From: Lyticum sinuosum
GTDB lineage: Bacteria; Pseudomonadota; Alphaproteobacteria; Rickettsiales; Midichloriaceae
DNA length: 64,000 bases
Assembly: GCF_034471385.1 (NCBI RefSeq)
Contig: NZ_JARGYU010000001.1
Coordinates: 62,001 to 126,000, forward strand
Direction of reading: 5' to 3'
In this document: one piece after another, positions 57,630-64,000 of the stretch
How the letters are laid out: every line of letters starts with the position of its first letter
Numbering within the stretch: position 1 is the first letter of the stretch
Made by a program: the position numbers and the translations under genes
Notes under the pieces: generated by a model
What the model was told of the DNA's origin: nothing
The model's input: only the letters and a program-made list of their open reading frames with translations
The model's database searches: none

Positions 57630-58658
57630 TTAATATAATTTATCACCTAATATAATTATTTCTTTCTTTAATTTTATTTTAGTAAGATTTTTTACTTTTT
57701 TCTCTACCAAATATATTAAATTTTCTATATCTTCTGACGATGCATTATCTTCATTTATAATAAAATTAGAATGTAGACTTGAAATTACTGCTCCACCTAT
57801 TTTTAAACCACGACAACCTGATATATCAATCAATTTCCATGCACTATGTTTATCTGGATTACTAAAAGTAGATCCACAAGTTTTGCTTGTAATAGGTTGT
57901 GTTTCCTTTCTTGTGTTTTGAATATTTAAAACTCTAGACAATACAATTTCTTTTGAAGAAATAAATCCCATAAAATCAGCTTCTAAAAAAATCCATTCTT
58001 TGGATAATTTATTTGATCTATAATCAAATCCTATTTCATTATTAAAGAATCTTTTTAATTTTCCATTATTTTTATTGATTCCAAGAACAGAAACTAAAGA
58101 TTTTGATGTATCTGAATTATAAGCGCCAGCATTCATAGCAATTGCACCACCGATTGTACCTGGTATACCAGCATAAAATTCCAAACCTTCAATTCCAGAT
58201 TCAACAGTATAATTTGCTAAATCCATATCTAATGTTCTTGCTCCAACTCTTAAAAAAACAATTTTAGTATTTATATCATGACTAATAGTATTATGTTTAT
58301 ATATTTTTTGATTATTAAAGAATATTTCATTATCAATAATTTGATATTCATTATCAATTTTTTTAATATCATTAAATCCCTTTCCTAACTTTACAACTAA
58401 TCCTCTTATTCCACCATCACGAATTAATATATTTGATCCAACTCCTATTACTTCAATTTTGATTTTACCATTTAAAAATTTCAATAATTTCTCTAAATCA
58501 GATACATCATTTGGTATAAATAATAGATCTGCTGGGCCACCTACTTGAAACCAACAAGGTAATCTTGCTTTTTCTCGGATTTTTCCAATAATTCCTAAAT
58601 TACTTATAATACTTATAAGCTCATTAGTATTAATATTTTTAATATCTATTTCTGACAT
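57630..58658 (-). CDS. murB: UDP-N-acetylenolpyruvoylglucosamine reductase
   Basis: A 342-residue FAD enzyme that makes UDP-MurNAc for peptidoglycan. FAD-site motifs are WFQVGGPADLLFIPND, GVGSNILIRDGG and LEFYAGIPGTIGGAIAMNAGAY; the catalytic region has CGSTFSNPDKHSAWKLID and the substrate loop SSLHSNFIINEDNASSEDI. Length is above the usual 300 because of a Lys/Asn/Asp-rich insertion near residues 100-125. It lies downstream of the bioD tandem tail, with the copy's edge 33 bases before its ATG. Confidence 0.95.
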   Translation of the reverse strand: MSEIDIKNINTNELISIISNLGIIGKIREKARLPCWFQVGGPADLLFIPNDVSDLEKLLKFLNGKIKIEVIGVGSNILIRDGGIRGLVVKLGKGFNDIKKIDNEYQIIDNEIFFNNQKIYKHNTISHDINTKIVFLRVGARTLDMDLANYTVESGIEGLEFYAGIPGTIGGAIAMNAGAYNSDTSKSLVSVLGINKNNGKLKRFFNNEIGFDYRSNKLSKEWIFLEADFMGFISSKEIVLSRVLNIQNTRKETQPITSKTCGSTFSNPDKHSAWKLIDISGCRGLKIGGAVISSLHSNFIINEDNASSEDIENLIYLVEKKVKNLTKIKLKKEIIILGDKLY

Positions 58659-58690
58659 TTTATTTATATAAAATCTATTTTTGTTAAATA

Positions 58691-59024
58691 TTATAATATG
58701 CAGTAAAAATTTTATTAGTATTATTTGTTAGTAGAATTTTTTCTAATTCTAATTTATTTATTGATTGTAAATATGGAAATTCTGCTAAAATATTAACTTT
58801 TCCATAAAATTCAATAGAATCTCTATTGTTAATATTATTATTTGATATATTATTTATAATATGCAGTAAAAATTTTATTAGTATTATTTGTTAGTAGAAT
58901 TTTTTCTAATTCTAATTTATTTATTGATTGTAAATATGGAAATTCTGCTAAAATATTAATTTTTCCATAAAATTCAATAGAATCTCTATTGTTAATATTA
59001 TTATTTGATATATTATTTATAATA
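58691..59024. repeat. 163-base tandem duplication of the bioD 3' end
   Basis: 58691-58853 and 58854-59016 are tandem copies with one mismatch (position near 58797: C versus T), with a further 8 bases of match at the right edge. The second copy is the last 55 codons of bioD with its stop; the first is a detached tail lying between bioD and murB. The period is not a multiple of three, so the copy is out of frame with bioD. Conceptual reading of the tail ends YYNI instead of YYK. Confidence 0.95.
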
Positions 59025-59494
59025 ACTCCTAATATATTAATATTCCTAAATCTCAAAGCTTCTAAACTAAGGAGTGTTTGATTTATTGCTCCAAGCTCAT
59101 TTGTTGTAACTAATATCATTGGTATATTGAGTTTATCTATTAAATCTATCATAAATAATTCTTCATTTATTGGTGTCAATAATCCACCTGCACCTTCTAT
59201 TATGGTATGTTTTGATACTGATGAGAGTATTGAGGAATTAAAAAATGATATAATTTTTGATATATTAATAGGATTATTTTCAATTCTCGCAGCTATATGT
59301 GGTGATAATGGATTTTCATATTTAAATATCTCTTGATATATTTTAACATCAGATAATGATTTTATAATTTCTGTATCAGTTGGATTTCCTGTTTGAATTG
59401 GTTTAAAGTAGAAAGCATTTAACTGAATAGCAAGCCAAGCTGATATTATTGTTTTTCCAACTCCTGTATTAGTTCCTGAAATAAATATATTCAT
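58850..59494 (-). CDS. bioD: Dethiobiotin synthetase
   Basis: A 214-residue ATP-dependent carboxylase closing the ureido ring of dethiobiotin. The P-loop is at the very N-terminus, FISGTNTGVGKTIISAWLA; YFKPIQTGNPTDTE binds substrate and EGAGGLLTPIN is the conserved acid/Gly block. Later are VTTNELGAINQTLLSLEAL and GVIINNI. Length is normal. It lies between bioC and murB on one strand; the first coding base is directly against the bioC tail duplication (59495). bioA, bioF and bioB are not in this window. Confidence 0.95.
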   Translation of the reverse strand: MNIFISGTNTGVGKTIISAWLAIQLNAFYFKPIQTGNPTDTEIIKSLSDVKIYQEIFKYENPLSPHIAARIENNPINISKIISFFNSSILSSVSKHTIIEGAGGLLTPINEELFMIDLIDKLNIPMILVTTNELGAINQTLLSLEALRFRNINILGVIINNISNNNINNRDSIEFYGKINILAEFPYLQSINKLELEKILLTNNTNKIFTAYYK

Positions 59495-59794
59495 AAAAAT
59501 TTAAATTATTTATTATTTATTTTTTTATTTAAATTATTTATTTTTTTATTTACTCTTTTGTAAATATACCAAAAAAAACTTTGTAATATAGTTTAATAGG
59601 TTTATTTTTTTCTGCTTTCATAAATTCTTTCAAATTATTATACGAAAAATTTAAATTATTTATTATTTATTTTTTTATTTAAATTATTTATTTTTTTATT
59701 TACTCTTTTGTAAATATACCAAAAAAAACTTTGTAATATAGTTTAATAGGTTTATTTTTTTCTGCTTTCATAAATTCTTTCAAATTATTATACG
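59495..59794. repeat. 150-base tandem duplication of the bioC 3' end
   Basis: 59495-59644 and 59645-59794 are identical 150-base copies. The right copy is the final 31 codons of bioC, the stop and the spacer; the left copy repeats it up to exactly the base before the bioD start codon. In each copy the two AT-rich halves are themselves direct repeats of TTTAAATTATTTATT. The period is 50 codons, but stops in the spacer prevent readthrough. Absence of any mismatch suggests it is the youngest such event here. Confidence 0.95.
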
Positions 59795-60827
59795 AAATAC
59801 TTTTTTTATGATAAAATTTTTCATTTGGCACAGCACATCCTGATAATTTATTTAAGTATTCTATAAAAGATTGTAAATCGTTAAAATATACAGGAAAATC
59901 CATTACCCAATAATAAAATCTAGAATTATTATGATTTTTATCTTGATTAAGATTAAATTTACTAATTCTGAAGCAAAATTTTATTAAATCAAAAACATTT
60001 GGATAATTAGGTAATATTATATTATGATCATATTCTTTAATTAAATTATACCATTTCATAAAAGTGTTTTCTAAAAGTGTTGCAAAAGCAAAATTATTAG
60101 ATATTTCATGGCAATTTTCAATTATTTGATATAAATTTTCTACCCATTGAAAAGATAAACTGCTTGTTATTACATCACAATAATCAACTGTTATTTTATT
60201 AACAGGGTATTGATTATTATTATCAATAATTATTTGACTAGTATTGATAGTATTAGAATTACTATTAGTATTGATAGTATTAGAATTACTATTAGTATTG
60301 ATAGTATTAGAATTACTATATTTATTATTTATGATATTAGAATATATTTTATTAGAAGAATTAATTATTTCTTTTTTTTCTAAAAGTTCAACAGATTGAT
60401 TAATTAAATTAAACATATCGCAATGTAAAAATTGAAAATTATTATCAATATTATTAACAAATTTCTTTTTACATATATCAAGCATTTTCCCAGATATATC
60501 GTTTAATATATATATAGCATCTGGATGAGATTTTGATAAAGTCTCAGGAACATATCCAGTTCCAGTACCAAGATCCAGAATTACTCTTTTACGTATATCT
60601 TTTTGATTAAAAAATTCTTGATTACTAAATTTACTAACACATTTTGAGATTATATTCTTAGTATATTTTAATAAAAAATTTTCTTTCTTTTCATTTGTTA
60701 ATGGATTAACCATTAGCAATTTACTTACAAGTGTATCTGCAACTGTCTTTTGAACAGAAGCAACAGAATCATAATAATTACTAGAATAATCAAATTTTGA
60801 TTCAATAATTTGTTTATAATTATTCAT
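59700..60827 (-). CDS. bioC: BioC-like malonyl-ACP methyltransferase
   Basis: A 375-residue SAM-dependent methyltransferase; the typical size is about 250-280. Motif I is VILDLGTGTGYVPETL and motif II covers AIYILNDISGKML, with later FQFLHCDMFNL. The DVITSSLSFQWVENL segment (usually DxxxSNxxxQW) is characteristic of BioC. Adjacent bioD supports a biotin role: it methylates malonyl-ACP to start pimelate assembly. A 75-residue Asn/Ser/Thr insertion includes a 27-base, in-frame repeat (NTINTNSNS) present three times at 60239-60318. Other O-methyltransferases cannot be wholly excluded. Confidence 0.82.
   Translation of the reverse strand: MNNYKQIIESKFDYSSNYYDSVASVQKTVADTLVSKLLMVNPLTNEKKENFLLKYTKNIISKCVSKFSNQEFFNQKDIRKRVILDLGTGTGYVPETLSKSHPDAIYILNDISGKMLDICKKKFVNNIDNNFQFLHCDMFNLINQSVELLEKKEIINSSNKIYSNIINNKYSNSNTINTNSNSNTINTNSNSNTINTSQIIIDNNNQYPVNKITVDYCDVITSSLSFQWVENLYQIIENCHEISNNFAFATLLENTFMKWYNLIKEYDHNIILPNYPNVFDLIKFCFRISKFNLNQDKNHNNSRFYYWVMDFPVYFNDLQSFIEYLNKLSGCAVPNEKFYHKKSISYNNLKEFMKAEKNKPIKLYYKVFFGIFTKE
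60239..60318. repeat. In-frame 27-base repeats inside bioC
   Basis: Three near-identical 27-base units start near 60239, 60266 and 60293 (period seen at GTATTGATAG 60241, 60268, 60295). They code for a 9-residue Asn/Ser/Thr unit. The period is a multiple of three so copy-number changes keep the frame. Confidence 0.85.
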
Positions 60828-60876
60828 TTTAGATATATTTATTATTATATAAAAATATATTGTTAATTTTATATTT

Positions 60877-61014
60877 CTTTTTTTTCTTATATTTCTTTCT
60901 GTTTTTATTTATATTATTTTCTTTTTTTTCTTATATTTCTTTCTGTTTTTATTTTTTTATATTATTTTCTTTTATTCCTTTCTTTTTGTTTTTATTTATT
61001 TATATTCCTTTCTT
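60877..61014. repeat. Three imperfect ~44-base repeats between smr and bioC
   Basis: The units start near 60877, 60921 and 60969 and share CTTTTTTTTCTTATATTTCTTTCTGTTTTTATTTATATT-type sequence with drift in the third. The array runs from 50 bases upstream of the bioC start to the base before the smr stop codon at 61015. On the transcribed strand it is strongly purine-rich (AAAGAAAGGAATA, GAAAGAAATAAA). It might contain the bioC promoter and a ribosome-binding-like AAAGGAAT. Confidence 0.8.
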
Positions 61015-61587
61015 TTATTTTTTTTGCCTTAAGTAAACATACCATGCTCCACTGCCACCATGTTTTTTATTAGCTTGAGAATAACGCACAATATAATAAG
61101 ATAAATTATTTAACCATTCTGGTATCATTGATCTAATTGTATTAGTATTAGTATTTACATTATCATTTGATATATTATTTTTTTTTAAAAAAGGTTTTTT
61201 TAGAATTTTTCCTTTACCACTGATAATTAATACCATTCTATAATTATTTTGGTAAGATATGACTATACTTTCATAAAGTATATTTTTTGCATTTATCAAA
61301 GTATGTCCATGCAAATCTATAGTGATATTTATTTTTGCACAAGCTTTTTTCCAAGATTTTTTACTATGGCATCCTATACCACTTGCTGTAAAAGAAGATG
61401 ATTTTTTATTATTATTAGAACATATGTAATGATTCTGATAATTTTTATCTTTTAAATTAGAATTATTATCTTTTTGATGTAAAATCGAAATATTATCACT
61501 ATATAAATAATTATATTTAAATTTGTTTTTACAGGATGATTTTGATAAAGGAGTAACAGTTTTTTTATAATTTATCCAATCATTCAT
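61015..61587 (-). CDS. Smr-domain protein
   Basis: A 190-residue protein with a disordered Lys/Asn/Ser-rich N-terminal half (residues 1-85) and an Smr domain near 88-188: ITIDLHGHTLINAKNIL, LIISGKGKILKKP, then YIVRYSQANKKHGGSGAWYVYLRQKK. The LDLHG and GKG motifs, and the A-x-x-x-HGG-x-GA-x-YV-x-LR end, place it with stand-alone YdaL-type Smr proteins, which are nucleases acting on nucleic acids or ribosome-associated mRNA. A 10-residue Asn/Thr insertion divides the GKG-containing loop. Its stop codon directly abuts the repeat array. Confidence 0.86.
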   Translation of the reverse strand: MNDWINYKKTVTPLSKSSCKNKFKYNYLYSDNISILHQKDNNSNLKDKNYQNHYICSNNNKKSSSFTASGIGCHSKKSWKKACAKINITIDLHGHTLINAKNILYESIVISYQNNYRMVLIISGKGKILKKPFLKKNNISNDNVNTNTNTIRSMIPEWLNNLSYYIVRYSQANKKHGGSGAWYVYLRQKK

Positions 61588-61657
61588 ATAAAATTAAATA
61601 TATAAGTGAATTATTATAAAAGATATAATTATTATTCAGAGATATATTAATATATAT

Positions 61658-62185
61658 TTATATATCTATATTTATATTCTTTTTATCAAAAATAGATTCT
61701 GCTAATTTTAAAACCTTATAAGATAACTCATCATCATTTATTGATAGTATTGATAAATAAATACTATTCCATTCTTTATAATTAATTTTAATTTTTAAAT
61801 TTATATTTCTTTTTTCATTAATATTATAATTATTTTCTTTACATTGTGAAGTTAATTTACATTTTATTCTTGCAATTGCATTATATCCAAAATAAAAATT
61901 GATTTTTTGTATTATAGTCTTACTTTGCATTTGTATACGTAAAGCATATGATGGATTATTCAATCCACATACTAATGTTCCATTATACTCATCTTTAAAT
62001 GGAAAATAAATAAATAGCGGAAATATAATAGAAGTAAGATCTTTTCCTACTATTTTATACCAATCAGTTACTATTTTTATATTAATAAATCCACTTTTTA
62101 CACAAATTTTAGTTGCTAAATTTATTAATGCATTATTAAATCTCTCATAATAATTTTTATCTTTTTTATATACATATCTTGACAT
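61658..62185 (-). CDS. dciA: DciA-type helicase-loader protein (DUF721)
   Basis: A 175-residue protein. The N-terminal half has the DUF721 KH-like pattern: FNNALINLATKICVKSGFINIKIVTDWYKIVGKDLTSIIFPLFIYFP with W-x-x-IVG, then LVCGLNNPSYALRIQMQSKTIIQKINFYFGYNAIARIKCKL, matching the L-x-V-x-x-x-x-x-A-x-x-L-x-x-x-x-x-I-I core. DciA proteins help load DnaB on single-stranded DNA in bacteria lacking DnaC. The C-terminal extension is not conserved. The presence of dnaB in the same window fits but is not a proof. Confidence 0.7.
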   Translation of the reverse strand: MSRYVYKKDKNYYERFNNALINLATKICVKSGFINIKIVTDWYKIVGKDLTSIIFPLFIYFPFKDEYNGTLVCGLNNPSYALRIQMQSKTIIQKINFYFGYNAIARIKCKLTSQCKENNYNINEKRNINLKIKINYKEWNSIYLSILSINDDELSYKVLKLAESIFDKKNINIDI

Positions 62186-62332
62186 TTTTTCTATTATTTA
62201 ATATTTTATTTTTCTTCATAGAATTCTTTTTCTTATATTTTTAATATTTTACTAAATAATAAATATAATGTTTGATCAAATTATTTAATAATATTATTTT
62301 AAATTAAGATTTATATATATGTATTTTTTATT

Positions 62333-62755
62333 ATGTATGAATTACTTAAAGCACTACATCTAATATCTATAATATGTTGGATGGCCGGAATGTTATATTT
62401 ACCTCGTCTTTTTGTATATCATTGTTCTGCTGATATAGATTCTAAAATGGATAAAACATTTCAAACCATGGAATATAAATTATTTCATTATATAATGCAA
62501 CCAAGTATAATATCATCATATGCGACTGGATTATTCTTAAGTTCTATATTGCAATGGGCTAATTTCTCTAAACCATATTTTCATTGGAAAGCGGCATTTT
62601 TCTTAATTATGACAGTAATGCATTGCTGGTTATTAATAACTCTAAATAAATTTGCAAAAGGTGAAAATAAAAGATCTCATGTTTTTTATAGAATAATTAA
62701 TGAAATACCATCTGTTTTAATGATATTAATAGTATTATTAGTAAAATTGCATTGA
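62333..62755 (+). CDS. hemJ: Protoporphyrinogen oxidase HemJ
   Basis: A 140-residue membrane protein with four hydrophobic helices. The opening MYELLKALHLISIICWMAGMLYLPRLFVYHC matches HemJ, with the His at residue 9 and a second His/Lys pair expected to be essential. The family's W-x-x-x-K region appears as FHWKAAFFLIMTVMHCWLL. The protein oxidises protoporphyrinogen IX in the next to last haem step, replacing HemG/HemY in many Alphaproteobacteria. Convergent with holB. hemE is also in the window but 10 kb away. Confidence 0.93.
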   Translation: MYELLKALHLISIICWMAGMLYLPRLFVYHCSADIDSKMDKTFQTMEYKLFHYIMQPSIISSYATGLFLSSILQWANFSKPYFHWKAAFFLIMTVMHCWLLITLNKFAKGENKRSHVFYRIINEIPSVLMILIVLLVKLH

Positions 62756-62961
62756 AAACTCTATTCTTATTTATTATTTTTATTTAATATTACAAAATCT
62801 TCTTTATAATTTTGATAAATTTCTTTTAATTATCAATATTTTTAATTATCAATAAAAAAAGTATTAAATTTTAGATTTTAAATTTTAAATCTTAAATTAA
62901 GTGAAGAAATATAATGATTTTATTACTAACAGAACAATGAAAAAGAATTCTATATAATATT

Positions 62962-63033
62962 CCAATATCATTATTATGATGAATTCCAATATCATTATTA
63001 TGATGAACTCTAATATCATTGTTATCAATTCTT
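62962..63033. repeat. Three 24-base tandem repeats between hemJ and holB
   Basis: Units start at 62962, 62986 and 63010 with sequence CCAATATCATTATTATGATGAATT; the third is degenerate. They lie in the 300-base hemJ-holB convergent interval, about 25 bases before the holB stop codon. Each unit contains an ATCATTATTATGAT dyad. Read on the minus strand the period keeps one frame and gives HHNNDI repeats, but no real gene is supported. Confidence 0.9.
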
Positions 63034-63055
63034 ATTAATGATGAAAATAACATTA

Positions 63056-64000
63056 TCATATTGAAGAATATATTTCTTCTATATAACTCGCAAGAGAAAA
63101 ATAACAATTTTGAAAATCATTTTGTTTAATAAATACTTCTTCTACAAGGGAGCGCCATTTATTTAACGCTTCTATTTGCAATGAGATATATGTTAAAAAA
63201 GGACCATAAATAATAATTATTTTTCTCCATAAGTGCATTATAGCAGCAATGATATCTTTTAAAATTTTTTCATTTGAAAATGAAAAAGAATTATATGAGA
63301 AAAATGATTTATTGCATATAAAAAGTAAATTCTTATATAATATTTTTATATAATTAAAATTTTTTAAATTTATTTCATTTTTATAATCTTTCTTTAAAAT
63401 TTCTTCGATAATATTTTGCCAAATTTGATATTTTAGCAATATTCTTGCTATTTCTAAATTTGCATCGCAAAAAATATATAAATCTTCAATGAAGACTGAA
63501 TTATCAACTATTTTATTAATATTATAGTAATTATCATCATTAATATAATTCTTATTAAGAAGTATATTTTCTGAATATAAATCCGAAATAGCAGTGTAAA
63601 AATCTTTTCTTGTCAAAGGGTTATAATACCATTTTGAACATCGAGAAATAATAGTTGGTGTAATTTTATTTATATTACTTGTAATTAATAATATAATTAC
63701 ATTTTGTGAAGATTCTTCCATCAATTTCAAAAGAGCATTACTAGCATTAATATTTAAATGCTCTGCATTATCTATATAAATAACTTTATTATAGCTATAT
63801 GACGGATAACTCAATGAAAAATGATTTAATTCTCTAATCTCATCAACTGTTATTTGTCCAACAGATTTTTTTTTAGTAAATGAATTAATTTCATAAAAAG
63901 GACTACAAAAAAATAAATCTGGATGTGTTAATGATCTTACCAGATCACAGTTTAAGTTATTAGTTTCCAGTATTATTTCAATTAATTGTATAATATTACT
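63056..64000 (-). CDS. holB: DNA polymerase III delta' subunit, 5' end cut by window edge
   Basis: The minus-strand frame stays open from 63056 to the window edge. It includes LVRSLTHPDLFFC, the SVGQITVDEIRELNHF segment, SYNKVIYIDNAEHLNINASNALLKLMEE and IITPTIISRCSKW-like (here KITPTIISRCSKWYY), all standard for delta' subunits; the SRC motif is the arginine-finger region. It loads the sliding clamp with tau and delta. The TTG at 63814 is only an internal Leu. The missing part, about the first 100 residues with the P-loop and zinc site, lies past the edge. The C-terminal domain is Asn/Lys-rich but full length. Confidence 0.87.
   Translation of the reverse strand, partial: SNIIQLIEIILETNNLNCDLVRSLTHPDLFFCSPFYEINSFTKKKSVGQITVDEIRELNHFSLSYPSYSYNKVIYIDNAEHLNINASNALLKLMEESSQNVIILLITSNINKITPTIISRCSKWYYNPLTRKDFYTAISDLYSENILLNKNYINDDNYYNINKIVDNSVFIEDLYIFCDANLEIARILLKYQIWQNIIEEILKKDYKNEINLKNFNYIKILYKNLLFICNKSFFSYNSFSFSNEKILKDIIAAIMHLWRKIIIIYGPFLTYISLQIEALNKWRSLVEEVFIKQNDFQNCYFSLASYIEEIYSSI

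Noticed and set aside
62892..63107. 71-codon minus-strand ORF with HHNNDI repeats
   Set aside because: It overlaps the holB 3' end in another frame and owes its length to the 24-base repeats; no start signal or family features.
63812..63814. TTG start for a shorter holB
   Set aside because: The conserved delta' sequence HPDL, TVDEIREL continues upstream in the same frame to the window edge.

Overview
The window is chromosomal DNA from a very AT-rich alphaproteobacterium, most likely a Rickettsiales symbiont. The best lineage guess is a flagellated, Midichloria-like member; this is an inference. The grounds are extreme A/T bias with Asn/Lys/Ile-rich proteins, a P44/Msp2-type outer-membrane protein, an isoleucyl-tRNA synthetase with the eukaryote-like class layout, dispersed gene-transfer-agent (GTA) genes, split housekeeping operons and dispersed flagellar genes. 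Standard genetic code is used and almost all genes have clear homologues.

Layout. 1-5 kb: 5'-end part of ftsK (minus strand, cut by the window edge), a TPR-like unknown, folD and a ferredoxin-NADP reductase. 5-6.5 kb: a small lipoprotein and the P44-like porin. 6.7-10.5 kb: tRNA-Val, then five plus-strand genes in the GTA order capsid, head-tail connector, head-tail adaptor, tail terminator, major tail protein. 10.5-16 kb: carbonic anhydrase, tRNA-Ile, holC, an unknown exported protein, a Pam18-like J protein, def, tRNA-Arg and an EamA transporter. 16.2-18.9 kb: three unrecognised plus-strand genes, the last ending in a five-copy tandem array that runs to the recA stop codon. 18.9-30 kb: recA, a giant AsmA-like protein, ileS, fliQ, a membrane-anchored protein and an acetoacetyl-CoA reductase-like SDR. 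30-44 kb: vanW, tolB, gyrA, an unknown membrane protein, secG, priA, flhA, sucC and ddl. 44.1-44.8 kb: a second five-copy array abutting rpsT. 45.6-57 kb: a lone GTA hub gene (DUF2163), trpS, pheS, dnaB, hemE, the flagellar block motE-like/DUF6468/fliM/fliL, a fragment of the porin gene, rplL and rplJ. 57.6-64 kb: murB, bioD, bioC, smr, dciA, hemJ and the 5'-truncated holB.

How it fits together. Replication and repair are well represented (dnaB, dciA, holB, holC, gyrA, priA, recA), with cell-wall precursor synthesis (murB, ddl), haem (hemE, hemJ), biotin (bioC, bioD), envelope maintenance (tolB, AsmA-like, secG) and a flagellar export and switch apparatus. The GTA genes form a partial particle-structure locus with no portal, protease or terminase nearby.

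The most unusual theme is structural. At least five intergenic regions carry tandem or near-tandem copies of the 3' end or terminator of the adjacent gene, and the edges of several arrays coincide with a start or stop codon. A 59-base piece of the porin gene is also repeated, with a diverged tail, 50 kb away between fliL and rplL, recalling the donor fragments of Anaplasma msp2/p44 families. No CRISPR array, insertion sequence, rRNA operon or replication origin was seen.
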